Position numbers and translations under genes: made by a program. A DNA stretch of 64,000 bases from Chloroflexota bacterium (GTDB lineage Bacteria; Chloroflexota; Dehalococcoidia; Tepidiformales; Tepidiformaceae): positions 186,001 to 250,000 of the forward strand of contig JAPPAK010000001.1 of NCBI GenBank assembly GCA_026705605.1. The letters run 5' to 3'. Positions 8,473 to 16,267 of this stretch are shown piece by piece. Every line of letters begins with the position of its first letter. Position 1 is the first letter of the stretch. The notes beneath the pieces were generated by a model that searched no databases, was not told the origin of the DNA, and worked only from the letters and a program-made list of their open reading frames with translations.

Positions 8473-9708
8473 CTAGCGCTCGCCGATGCCCAGCGAGCCT
8501 TCAACGCGCTGCGAAATGCGCGACATGATGAACGCCACGACCCAGAAGACCACGGCTACGAACACGTACGCCTCGATCCGGTCGGGCGTGAACTCGAACT
8601 GTGCGATCGCCGAGTCGGCGTTCCCCTTCAGCTCCCGCAGCGGCAGGATCACTGTCACCAGTGTCGTGTCCTTCCAGATGGAGATGGCCTGCCCGACCAT
8701 CGGCGGGATGGAGATACGTAACGCCTGCGGCATGACGATCAGCTGCATCGACTGGAACTGGTTCAGACCCACGGCGTGCGCCGCCTCTGACTGGCCGTGC
8801 GGGAGCGCCTGCAGCGCGCCGCGGATGTACTCGGCCATGTACGCCGCCGTGAACACCGCCAGCACCACCATCGCCCGCACGATCAGCTCGCCCCCGATCA
8901 CGTCGTCGAGGATGAACAGCGCCACGAAGAGCCAGCCCAGCAGCGGCGCCCCGCGCACCACCTCGATGTAGGTGGTGCAGGTCCACGAGATCGCCCGCAT
9001 CCGCGACGCCCGCCCGAGCGCCAGCGGGATGGCGATGATGAGGCCTCCCGCGATGCCCACCGGCGCCAGCACCAGGTTCAGCACGAACCCCTCGAGCTCG
9101 CGCGGTCGCGCCCCGCCGAAGGCCAGCAGCACGATCAGCACGATCGGCAGCGCCGCGACCAGCAGCCCGGCCACGCTGCGCTGCTGCAGCGTCCGCCCCC
9201 GGCTCGCGTCCCGCGGCATCCGGATCATGATCGCGTAGCCGGCGTACAGCAGTCCGACCGCGATCAGGTACCAGATCGTCGACCAGATAGCCGCGCCCCC
9301 GTGCGCCAGCAGGAGGATTGCGAAACCCGAGGCCAGGACGATGAAGAGGTGGTCCCGCCGTCCCAGGCTCGCCCACGTGCCGTAGGTCAGCCCGATGAGC
9401 AGGAACACGAACATGACGCTGAACCAGAGTCGCCACTCCTGGTCCATCGGGTAGCCGCCCGCGAACAGCAGCCAGCGGTTTTCCGTGATCACCCGCCAGT
9501 TCGCGTCGACGAACACGAAGTAGACGACGCCGTAGACGATCAGCGCGAGGATCGCGGCCGTGATGATCGTCAGGGCCGTGCCCGCCCGCGAGTTGAAGAG
9601 GTTACGGCGCGCCCACTCGCGGAAGCGCACGATCCGTGGCCGCCGCGCCCGCTCACGGTGGGGCGGCAGCACGATGCGCTGCGGGTTCTGTGCCGGCATG
9701 TCGACCAT
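8473..9708 (-). CDS. aapM: Amino-acid ABC transporter permease, AapM-like
   Basis: A 411-residue permease. It has about eight to nine membrane segments, longer than the usual 220-residue HisM type, with the transporter core in the C-terminal half from about residue 195. The ATPase-coupling EAA loop reads 'GQSEAAHAVGLNQFQSMQL', and 'VILPLRELKGNADSAI' follows it. Its length and order after a second long permease match the AapQ/AapM pair of general L-amino-acid importers. ATG at 9708 is used; a second ATG three codons later is equally possible. The gene is 13 bases downstream of the AapQ-like gene and 19 before the ATPase gene, so one operon. Confidence 0.92.
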   Translation of the reverse strand: MVDMPAQNPQRIVLPPHRERARRPRIVRFREWARRNLFNSRAGTALTIITAAILALIVYGVVYFVFVDANWRVITENRWLLFAGGYPMDQEWRLWFSVMFVFLLIGLTYGTWASLGRRDHLFIVLASGFAILLLAHGGAAIWSTIWYLIAVGLLYAGYAIMIRMPRDASRGRTLQQRSVAGLLVAALPIVLIVLLAFGGARPRELEGFVLNLVLAPVGIAGGLIIAIPLALGRASRMRAISWTCTTYIEVVRGAPLLGWLFVALFILDDVIGGELIVRAMVVLAVFTAAYMAEYIRGALQALPHGQSEAAHAVGLNQFQSMQLIVMPQALRISIPPMVGQAISIWKDTTLVTVILPLRELKGNADSAIAQFEFTPDRIEAYVFVAVVFWVVAFIMSRISQRVEGSLGIGER

Positions 9709-9721
9709 CAGCGCACCCTCC

Positions 9722-10924
9722 CTAGATCCTCTGCGCCGTTACGCGCGCGTTGAAGAAGTTCATCACCACCGAAATCGCGAACGAGATCAGCATGTAGGTG
9801 ACGATGATGACGAAGAACATCTCGAGCGCGTGCCCGGCCTTGTTCTGCACGATGTTCGCGACCCGGAAGAGGTCGTCGTACAGCACCGCGTACGCCAGCG
9901 ACGAGTTCTTGTTGATGTTGAGGTACTGGTTGGTGACCGACGGGATGATCTGTCGCAGCGCCTGCGGGAGGATCACCAGCGTCAGCCGCTGGTAGGCCGA
10001 GAGGCCGACCGCGTTCGCCGCTTCCGTCTGCCCCCTGGGAAGCGCCTGGATGCCGCCCCGCACGATCTCGGCGATGAAGGCGCTCGTATAGAGCGTGAGC
10101 CCCGCCACCAGCGCGGTGAACTCGGGCTCCATCACCATGCCCTCGATGTAGTGCGTGCCGACGATGACCGGCTCGTCGATGCTCACCGGCGCCCCGAGCG
10201 CGAAGAACGAGACCACCGCGCCCACCGCGAACACGCCCAGCGCCCAGCGGTTGGGGTAGTGCGGCTGGCCGGTCTCCCGCTCTCGGCCCTGCCGGTCGGC
10301 TCGCACCCGCTGAGCCACGACCCCGATCGCGATCAGCGCCGCCACCCACACCCCTACGAACCAGTCCGGCGTGCCCCAGAAGCCCGAGTCCGGCACCGGC
10401 CAGGGCATTGCCATCCCGCGATTCGAGATGAAGAAGAAGTCGCCTACGTTGACGACGTTCTCGATGAGCGGGGCCCCGATGAGCAGGATCGTGTAGACCA
10501 GCACCACCTGCACCAGCAGCGGCGTGTTCCGGAAGATCTCCACGTAGAGCATCGCCATCTGCGCCACGAGCCAGTTCGAGGACAGCCGCGCGACGCCGAT
10601 CAGCACGCCAATCACCGTCGAGAGCGCGATCGCCACGAGCACTGCCCGCAACGACGACCACACGCCGACCAGGTACATCGTGATGCGCGAGTTCGTGACG
10701 CCGTCGACGTCCGTCAGCCACTGGTTGCCGACCTTGAAGGCCGCCGGCTCGTTCAGGAACCCGAAGCCGAACTCGCGCAGGTCGAGCGACGTGTAGACGT
10801 ACCCGATCACCACGGCCGTCAGGGCCACGTAGATGCCCTGCGTCAGCAGCCGGCGAACTCCGCGCCGGTAGAGCAGCGGGACGTCCGACGATGGTGGTGG
10901 CGCGTTGCCCGCCGCTATTGCCAT
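9722..10924 (-). CDS. aapQ: Amino-acid ABC transporter permease, AapQ-like
   Basis: A 400-residue membrane permease with an N-terminal membrane helix near residues 28-45, a long periplasmic-type insertion and a C-terminal transporter core. The EAA loop is 'GQTEAANAVGLSAYQRLTL', followed by 'LPQALRQIIPSVTNQ', the typical AapQ pattern. With the AapM-like partner it forms the heterodimeric channel of a general amino acid importer. It is the first gene after an internal terminator that separates it from the binding-protein gene. A terminator there would let the binding protein be made in excess of the membrane subunits. Confidence 0.92.
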   Translation of the reverse strand: MAIAAGNAPPPSSDVPLLYRRGVRRLLTQGIYVALTAVVIGYVYTSLDLREFGFGFLNEPAAFKVGNQWLTDVDGVTNSRITMYLVGVWSSLRAVLVAIALSTVIGVLIGVARLSSNWLVAQMAMLYVEIFRNTPLLVQVVLVYTILLIGAPLIENVVNVGDFFFISNRGMAMPWPVPDSGFWGTPDWFVGVWVAALIAIGVVAQRVRADRQGRERETGQPHYPNRWALGVFAVGAVVSFFALGAPVSIDEPVIVGTHYIEGMVMEPEFTALVAGLTLYTSAFIAEIVRGGIQALPRGQTEAANAVGLSAYQRLTLVILPQALRQIIPSVTNQYLNINKNSSLAYAVLYDDLFRVANIVQNKAGHALEMFFVIIVTYMLISFAISVVMNFFNARVTAQRI

Positions 10925-11103
10925 GGGCCGTCACCTGGCTGCAGGCCGCCGTGCGCCCGTGCTTCGGGCACGGCCGCCTGGATGCCTGGCGCCTGCTGGG
11001 TCATTGCTACCCCTTCCCCCGGGGCGTCACCAGAACGCAGCCGCAAGAATAACGGGATCGGAGGCAAAAGTGGGGCAAAATTATGGGGACACGAGGAGAC
11101 ACA

Positions 11104-11130
11104 AAGGGGGCGCCCACTGGGCGCCCCCTT
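11104..11130. terminator. Internal operon terminator or attenuating hairpin
   Basis: A perfect 12-bp stem, AAGGGGGCGCCC paired with GGGCGCCCCCTT around the loop ACT, lies between the binding-protein gene and the first permease gene. Read on the minus strand it is followed by TTTGTGTCT. It probably terminates most transcripts after the binding-protein gene or protects its 3' end. The rest of the 252-base gap (10925-11176) shows no gene. Confidence 0.82.
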
Positions 11131-11176
11131 CGTCTAGTTGCCTCTGCGAACCCCGAAGCGCTCTCAGTGGTGTGGT

Positions 11177-12271
11177 TTAGCGGTACGGCAGCGCGTACTG
11201 GATGCCGCCCTGCCCGTCGGGGCAGCCGGAGTTGTTGATGACGAGGTCATTGAGCGTGCACGCGCGAGGAATGTTGTCCCCGATGGTGCGGTCGTAGATC
11301 TCGCCGTAGTTGCCGACGGCCGCGATGGCCCGCTGGATGAACTGCGGGTCAACACTGTCGAAGCCGAGTGCCGCGACCTCGCCGCCCTGGAACGGGACGC
11401 CGAGCAGGCGCGCGACCTCAGTGTTCGGCGGGTCCGCCGCCATCTGCGCCACGTTCGCCTTCGTGATGCCGATCTCCTCGGCCCTGATCAGGCCGTGGAC
11501 GACCCAGTTCACCACGTCCTTCCACTCGCTGTCGTAGTCCCGCACGCCGGGAGCGAGCGGCTCCTTCGAGATGATCTGCGGAAGGATCTTGTAGTCGCCT
11601 GCGTCGTCGCGAACGGCGATGCGCGAAGCGAGGTCCGAAGCGTCCGCCGTCAGCACGTCACAGCGCCCGGAGAAGAACGCGTCGGCCACGTCCTGGCTCA
11701 GGCCGCCCTGCGGGTCGTACTCGAGGCCGATGTCCGTGAAGTGGTCGGCCACGTTCTGCTCGGTGGTCGTACCGGTCTGCACGCAGATGATCGCGTCGCC
11801 CATGTCCGAGGTCGAGTCGATCCCGGAGTCGGTGCGAACCGCGAAGCCCTGGCCCGTGTAGAACGTCGTCTGGGCGAAGTCCACGCCCAGCTCACGGTCA
11901 CGCGAGGCCGTGATCGTCGTCGTGCGGATGAGCACGTCGATCTCTTCCTCGTTCAGCAGCTCGAAGCGCGTGGACGCGTCCGAAGCGTCGATGTACTCGA
12001 CCTTCGTGTGGTCCTTCAAAACCGCGGCCGCAAGCGCCTTGCAGAACTCGATGTCGAAGCCGACGACCGTGCCGTCCGCCTCGCGGAACCCGAAGAGCGG
12101 CTGCGTCTGCTTGACGCCGCACTTGAGCTCCCCGCGGTCCTTGATGGTCTGGACCGTGTTGCCGCGGCCTTCGCCGCCGCCGTCTCCGTCGTCGTCGCCG
12201 CATGCCACCGCGACCAGTGCCACTATCGCTACCACTGCGGCAGCGAGGAGGCCAAAGCGTAGTTTCCTCAT
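11177..12271 (-). CDS. aapJ: Amino-acid ABC transporter substrate-binding lipoprotein
   Basis: A 364-residue secreted binding protein. The N-terminus is a lipoprotein signal: 'MRKLRFGLLAAAVVAIVAL' then 'VAVACGDDD', with the lipobox Cys near residue 24, followed by an Asp/Gly-rich tether. The mature part begins with 'IKDRGELKCGV', contains 'VGFDIEFCKALAAAV' and 'DVLIRTTTITASRD', and is of the AapJ type (about 340 residues, longer than HisJ). It captures amino acids outside the membrane for the AapQMP importer. The frame is open upstream to 13063, but the ATG at 12271 has AAGGGGGA as ribosome binding site and gives the signal peptide. Confidence 0.94.
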   Translation of the reverse strand: MRKLRFGLLAAAVVAIVALVAVACGDDDGDGGGEGRGNTVQTIKDRGELKCGVKQTQPLFGFREADGTVVGFDIEFCKALAAAVLKDHTKVEYIDASDASTRFELLNEEEIDVLIRTTTITASRDRELGVDFAQTTFYTGQGFAVRTDSGIDSTSDMGDAIICVQTGTTTEQNVADHFTDIGLEYDPQGGLSQDVADAFFSGRCDVLTADASDLASRIAVRDDAGDYKILPQIISKEPLAPGVRDYDSEWKDVVNWVVHGLIRAEEIGITKANVAQMAADPPNTEVARLLGVPFQGGEVAALGFDSVDPQFIQRAIAAVGNYGEIYDRTIGDNIPRACTLNDLVINNSGCPDGQGGIQYALPYR

Positions 12272-12366
12272 GAGTCCCCCTTCGGTTCCATGGGTATATG
12301 GCCGCCCGAGTCTACGCGTCCGGTCAAGTTCCGGCCAGTTCCCTTTACCGAGTCGTGTCGGTTCGC

Positions 12367-13347
12367 TTACCCGGAAGCGGTTCGCAACGCCTCCGCCGTG
12401 CGTCGCGTGAATCCCAGGAAGCCGCCGGTCCCGATCGCCACCATGTTCAGGCCGTAGTTGCGCCCCTCGTTGAACACCTTCAGCGTCGCGATGTTCGCGC
12501 AGGCTGCCTTGAAGTAGTTGAAGATTTCCCAGTAGAGCAGCTCGTCGCCGCCGATCTCGAACTGCTCGACCTCTCGCAGCAGGTCGAGGATCGGCTCCGG
12601 CGGCCCGAACATCCGCCCCTTGATGTAGGCGAAGAAGGCCACGTCTTCCATCGGGTCGCCCAGGTTCGACCACTCCCAGTCGACGTGGGCCATGATCTTC
12701 CCTTCGTGCAGGATGAAGTTCCCGGCGCTCAGGTCGCCGTGGTTCAGGCGCACCGGGCGCTTCGGCTCCGGGATGTTGCGCCGCAGCCACGCGATTGCCT
12801 CTTCCAGCAGCGGCTCCCGCACGTACCGGTAGCGCTCGTAGCGATCGGTCCACAGGTCGAGCTGCTCGAGCGTGCTCTGGCGGGTGTCCTTCGGGATGCC
12901 GAGCTCGTGCAGTCCCAGCTCCTCGCACGAGTAGCGGTGCATCTCCCCGATCGACTTGATGTAGGTGCGCAGGATGGTCTGCGCTTTCTCCGGCTCCGCC
13001 AGGTAGCCGAAGCTGCCGTCCCCCTCCACCCGCTCCGTGACCATGAAGGGGTAGCCGAACCACTGCGGGTCCTCAACCAGCCAGCGCGGTTTTGGCACCG
13101 GCACCGGCCCCCCGTGCAGCGCCTGCAGCAGCTTGAACTCCGGCTCGCTGGAGGTGCCCAGCACGCCGCCCTGCTCGATGCGGAAGACGAGCTCGGCCTC
13201 ATCCGGCTGGTCCGTCTTCACCACCAGCGTCTCCCGCGATTGCCCCGAGGCGAGCCGCTTCAGCTCCACCACCTGCACCGGCTTGCCGAGCGCGTCGGAG
13301 AGGAAGGCGGCCGCGTCGTCCTTGCGAACCTCCGGCTGGTACGGCAT
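12367..13347 (-). CDS. Phosphotransferase family protein (APH/ACAD10-like kinase fold)
   Basis: A 326-residue protein kinase-like phosphotransferase. The catalytic loop is 'LNHGDLSAGNFIL' (about residues 206-218), with the HGD-x4-N pattern, and the metal Asp follows in 'HVDWEWSNLGDP'. Such proteins beside small companion genes are related to the ACAD10/APH group that phosphorylates hydroxyacyl-type substrates, rather than antibiotic-modifying enzymes; this is inferred from family. The gene starts 3 bases after the stop of its small upstream partner, so translation is probably coupled. Confidence 0.85.
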   Translation of the reverse strand: MPYQPEVRKDDAAAFLSDALGKPVQVVELKRLASGQSRETLVVKTDQPDEAELVFRIEQGGVLGTSSEPEFKLLQALHGGPVPVPKPRWLVEDPQWFGYPFMVTERVEGDGSFGYLAEPEKAQTILRTYIKSIGEMHRYSCEELGLHELGIPKDTRQSTLEQLDLWTDRYERYRYVREPLLEEAIAWLRRNIPEPKRPVRLNHGDLSAGNFILHEGKIMAHVDWEWSNLGDPMEDVAFFAYIKGRMFGPPEPILDLLREVEQFEIGGDELLYWEIFNYFKAACANIATLKVFNEGRNYGLNMVAIGTGGFLGFTRRTAEALRTASG

Positions 13348-13350
13348 CGC

Positions 13351-13818
13351 CTACCTCCGCTGCCTTCCCGGGTAGGTGAACCCGATCGGCTGCCAGAACT
13401 CCGCCTGCCGCGTCGCGATCTCCATCAGGTCGTCCGTAATCCCGAGCCGGTCCGCGGGAAGGTCGTGGAAGCCGTAGTCGCCCTGGTCGTAGGCGGCGTG
13501 GATAGCGTCGGTGATCGCCTGGCGCAGGGCCTCGTTGTGCGCGCGCAGCCCCTCCAGCCCCACATCCGCCGGCGCCGCCGGCGCCGCCACTGCATCGTCT
13601 CCCAGGGAGGCGTTCGCCTTCGCGAGCACGGCCTCGAGCTTCGCGTTCTCACCAGCCAGGAAGTCCGGCTCGCGATCCGCGCGCCCCTCCAGGTGCTGCA
13701 GCATGAGCGCCATCTGCGTGCCCATCGCCTGAGCCCAGTCGGATTGCAGCTCCGGGATGAGCACGTCCTCCAGCACGTTGCGGATGCCCACGATCAGCTC
13801 GTCGCTTGTCGGTCGCAC
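13351..13818 (-). CDS. Small partner of the phosphotransferase (DUF6285-like)
   Basis: A 155-residue helical protein whose layout (N-terminal 'PTSDELIVGIRNVLEDVLIP', a middle Ala/Pro-rich linker and a Trp-containing C-terminus) resembles the small family often found beside ACAD10-type phosphotransferases; I recall it as DUF6285, but the name needs a profile search. The start is a GTG at 13818 with GGAGGG upstream. It is immediately upstream of and probably coupled to the kinase-fold gene, so it may be its regulatory or complex partner. It is divergent from the HU gene. Confidence 0.7.
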   Translation of the reverse strand: MRPTSDELIVGIRNVLEDVLIPELQSDWAQAMGTQMALMLQHLEGRADREPDFLAGENAKLEAVLAKANASLGDDAVAAPAAPADVGLEGLRAHNEALRQAITDAIHAAYDQGDYGFHDLPADRLGITDDLMEIATRQAEFWQPIGFTYPGRQRR

Positions 13819-13937
13819 GCCTGGTTCCCTCCACCCGCCGGGGGCTGGGCCCGCCTTTGCGGCAGGCCGCAGATGATACCCGCGCCTCCCCGCAGCCGCT
13901 CCCTTCCCCCGATCAGTTGACGGAGACAGGTGACGAA

Positions 13938-13956
13938 AGCGCTAATGCGCTATAGT
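13938..13956 (+). promoter_or_regulatory. Probable -10 box and small palindrome upstream of HU gene
   Basis: AGCGC-TAAT-GCGCT (13938-13951) is a perfect 5-bp inverted repeat abutting and overlapping a good -10 box TATAGT (13951-13956). No convincing -35 box is present at 16-18 bases. The palindrome is a candidate operator. Confidence 0.5.
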
Positions 13957-13994
13957 CTCTTACCAGTTTCGACTGTTCAGGAGGGCAGATTGCC

Positions 13995-14282
13995 ATGAAC
14001 AAGACCGAGATGGTGGCCGCACTGGCCAGGAAGACCGAGATCACGCAAGCCAAGGCTGCTGAGGTCGTTGATGCGATCTTCAGCACCGTTCCCGGGCAAG
14101 GCCTCATCGCAGGCGAGCTCCAGGGTGGCGGCGAGGTCTCTATTGGCGGCTTCGGCAAGTTCGAGACGCGTGAGCGGGGCGCCCGCATGGGCCGCAATCC
14201 CGCCACCGGCGCGACCATCCAGATCGCCGCCAAGCGCGCGCCCGCCTTCAAGGCTGCCAAGAACCTGAAGGACTCCATCTAG
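13995..14282 (+). CDS. HU-family DNA-binding protein
   Basis: A 95-residue HU/IHF-type nucleoid protein. It has the N-terminal helices 'MNKTEMVAALARKTEITQ', the 'SIGGFGKFETRERGARMGR' turn and 'NPATGATIQIAA', then 'FKAAKNLKDSI', the standard HU signature and tail. The segment between the second helix and the GFG turn is about six residues longer than in typical HU and is Gly-rich. AGGAGGG lies 9-15 bases before the ATG. It bends and compacts DNA as a dimer. The single-gene context with its own promoter suggests the main chromosomal HU. Confidence 0.93.
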   Translation: MNKTEMVAALARKTEITQAKAAEVVDAIFSTVPGQGLIAGELQGGGEVSIGGFGKFETRERGARMGRNPATGATIQIAAKRAPAFKAAKNLKDSI

Positions 14283-14406
14283 GCGCTACCACCGGCCCGG
14301 GGCGGCTCCACCCATATCGCGGGGCCGCCCTGGCCACCCCTCTCCCCGCGCCCGGCGAGCCCCGCCGCCTCTCCCCACAACCCCGGTCGGCGGTACGATC
14401 GTGCCC

Positions 14407-14784
14407 ATGACGAGGGTCACGGCTCCCCGTGGTGCGCGACGCGTGCTCCTCGGCCCGCTCTGGCAGTGGGCCGTCATCATCGCCGTCATCGTTCCGCTGG
14501 CGCTTGCCTTCGCTGCCTGGGGCGGTGCCTTCAACGCCACCGCCGAGAACATCGCAAGGCACGCCCTTCGCGTCTGGTCGATTGTGCTCTTCAGCTCCTC
14601 CATCGCCTGGCTGGCGCTCGTGCTCCCCGGAGTCGTGCTCAGCACCATCGCCGCCCGCCGCCGCGGCACTCCCGGCCTCGTAGGGCAGGGCGCTTCCCTC
14701 TTCTGGGTCGGCGTGTCCCTCGTCGTCATCTCCATCGCCACCTCGGTCGGCGTCTGGCTGGGGCTGGGCGGCTGGCCCCGCTAG
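14407..14784 (+). CDS. Small three-helix membrane protein, unknown function
   Basis: A protein of about 126 residues with three strong hydrophobic helices, around residues 20-40, 55-80 and 97-120, and short basic loops ('IAARRRGT'). No family is recognised. There is no ribosome binding site before the ATG; instead a TACGAT box ends 7 bases upstream, so the message may be leaderless (a GTG two codons earlier is an alternative start). The stop codon TAG shares its CTAG with the stop of the convergent neighbour. Confidence 0.65.
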   Translation: MTRVTAPRGARRVLLGPLWQWAVIIAVIVPLALAFAAWGGAFNATAENIARHALRVWSIVLFSSSIAWLALVLPGVVLSTIAARRRGTPGLVGQGASLFWVGVSLVVISIATSVGVWLGLGGWPR

Positions 14785-15155
14785 GACCGGGCCGAATCGA
14801 ACGCCGCCGCCACCCGCTTCGGCGCGATCTGCCGCCACGAGTCCTCGACCAGATCCACCACCTCGTCCCAGTCCACCTCCCCGTCGACCCGTAGCCCCAC
14901 CCATCCCCGCGGCCCTACGTAGGCCGGCACGAAGAACCGTTCCGGCGCCGCCTCCACCAGCAGATCCCGAGCACCCGGCTCCGGCTTCAGCCAGAGCGCC
15001 ACGCGCCCGTCCCCGTGGTGGTTGTCGGCGAAGTGCGCGAACAGCTTCCCCCGCACCCGGAACGTGGGCATGCCCCACGCCTCCTTCTCCTCCGCCTCCG
15101 GCAGCGCGAGGCAGATCGCCCGCACCTGCTCCAGCGTCGCTGCCGCGTCCCCCAT
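14781..15155 (-). CDS. MmcQ/YjbR family DNA-binding protein
   Basis: A 124-residue protein of the MmcQ/YjbR family, which has a CyaY-like double-wing fold. The hallmarks are 'LALPEAEEKEAWGMPTFRV' near residue 17-35, 'LWLKPEP', 'VGPRGWVGLRVDG' and the final 'DWDEVVDLVEDSWR' helix. DNA binding is attributed by family only and the physiological role is not established. It begins 13 bases after the MaoC-like gene, so the two may be co-transcribed. Its stop overlaps the convergent membrane-protein gene by four bases (shared CTAG). Confidence 0.85.
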   Translation of the reverse strand: MGDAAATLEQVRAICLALPEAEEKEAWGMPTFRVRGKLFAHFADNHHGDGRVALWLKPEPGARDLLVEAAPERFFVPAYVGPRGWVGLRVDGEVDWDEVVDLVEDSWRQIAPKRVAAAFDSARS

Positions 15156-15168
15156 CTCTACGAGTCCT

Positions 15169-15585
15169 CTAGGTGTCGAACTCCACCTGCACGTTCCCCC
15201 GCACCGAGGGCTGCCCGTCCTCCATCAGCGTGACCACTTCCAGGTCCACCAGCTTCCGGCCGTCCTCCTCCCGCTTGTCCACCACCCGTCCCGCGACCAT
15301 GAGCGGGTTGCCCGCGAAGTCCGGCCGCCGGTACGCGACGCGTACGCTCCGCACCGTTGCGCCCTGCCCCGCCCAGTCGCTCGCGTAGCTCGTGATCCAC
15401 GCCAGCTTCATCAGCCCCGGCACCACCGCCCCGCGAAAGCCCTCGCGCTGCGCCGTCGCCGAGTCGCTGAAGCGGCTCTTCGTCGCCGGGTCCTGGCCCA
15501 TGAAGCGAAGCGCGTCGTCCTCCGTCGGCGTGCGATCCAGCGGCTCCAGCTCGTCGTCGATGTTCACGTCCTCGAAGCTGGCCAT
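15169..15585 (-). CDS. MaoC-like hotdog-fold dehydratase
   Basis: A 138-residue single hotdog domain of the MaoC/R-specific hydratase superfamily, suggested by 'RFMGQDPATKSRFSDSATAQ' near residues 28-47, the 'VVPGLMKLAWITSYASDW' helix and the 'VRSVRVAYRRPDFAGNPL' strand region. The usual catalytic D-x4-H (as in DPxHxD) is not clearly present: 'SDSATAQREGF' occupies that place, so hydratase activity is doubtful and a thioester-binding or thioesterase-like role is possible. It is upstream of the MmcQ/YjbR gene with a 13-base gap. Confidence 0.75.
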   Translation of the reverse strand: MASFEDVNIDDELEPLDRTPTEDDALRFMGQDPATKSRFSDSATAQREGFRGAVVPGLMKLAWITSYASDWAGQGATVRSVRVAYRRPDFAGNPLMVAGRVVDKREEDGRKLVDLEVVTLMEDGQPSVRGNVQVEFDT

Positions 15586-15734
15586 TGCGTCCTCCTCGCG
15601 TTCAGCTGGCGCTCACGATGATACGGACGCGCGCAACCCCGCATCGCCCCGAGTCGCTTGATCGCCGTTGGCCGGTATCGCCGGCCCCTGTCACGCTGGA
15701 CGCCCATCCCCGCTCGTCTGTTCCCGGAGGCCCC

Positions 15735-16166
15735 ATGGAAAGCGCCGAACCGTTTCGCCTGCTGGTGATCTGCACCGGTAACCGCGCCCGCTCCCAGATG
15801 GCGCACGGCTGGCTCCAGTCACTCGGCGGGGACCGCGTCGCCGTGTCGAGCGCCGGCGTCGAGCCCAAGACGGTCCACCCGATCGCCATCACCGTCATGG
15901 CGGAAGTCGGGATCGACATCTCCGGGCACACCTCCGACCACGTCGACCGCTACCTCGACGCCGAGTTCGACCTGGTGCTCACCGTCTGCGACGCCGCCCG
16001 CGAGGCCTGCCCCGTCTTCCCCGGCGCCAGGCGAACGCTCCACCACGCATTCGAAGACCCCGACTACCCCTGGATGAACGACGAAGAGATGACGGATGTC
16101 TTCCGCGGCATCCGCGACAGGATCGGCGAGTTCAGCCGCGAGCTGCTGGCGTCGGAGCTGCCGTAG
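15735..16166 (+). CDS. arsC: Arsenate reductase, thioredoxin-coupled (LMW-PTP fold)
   Basis: A 143-residue protein of the low-molecular-weight phosphatase fold. The nucleophile loop is 'CTGNRARSQ' (Cys13, C-x5-R-S), and two further cysteines Cys85 and Cys92 in 'CDAAREACP' are spaced seven apart, exactly as the resolving pair of thioredoxin-dependent ArsC. This separates it from tyrosine phosphatases, which lack that pair. It reduces arsenate to arsenite, passing a disulfide to thioredoxin. The ATG at 15735 has GGAGG four bases before it. No arsenite exporter or ArsR lies nearby, so resistance would depend on genes elsewhere. Confidence 0.9.
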   Translation: MESAEPFRLLVICTGNRARSQMAHGWLQSLGGDRVAVSSAGVEPKTVHPIAITVMAEVGIDISGHTSDHVDRYLDAEFDLVLTVCDAAREACPVFPGARRTLHHAFEDPDYPWMNDEEMTDVFRGIRDRIGEFSRELLASELP

Positions 16167-16267
16167 CCCGCCGCGCCCGCTCGCATCCCGTTGACCGCCC
16201 GCCCGCCCCTCTGCGACCCTACTCGCGCATGGCCCGAATTCCCCGGCGTCGTGTCCCGGAGGACTCC

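Noticed and set aside
14300-14330. Terminator after the HU gene
   Set aside because: A GGGCGGC/GCCGCCC pair exists, but the loop is long and no T-tract follows, so it is too weak to call.
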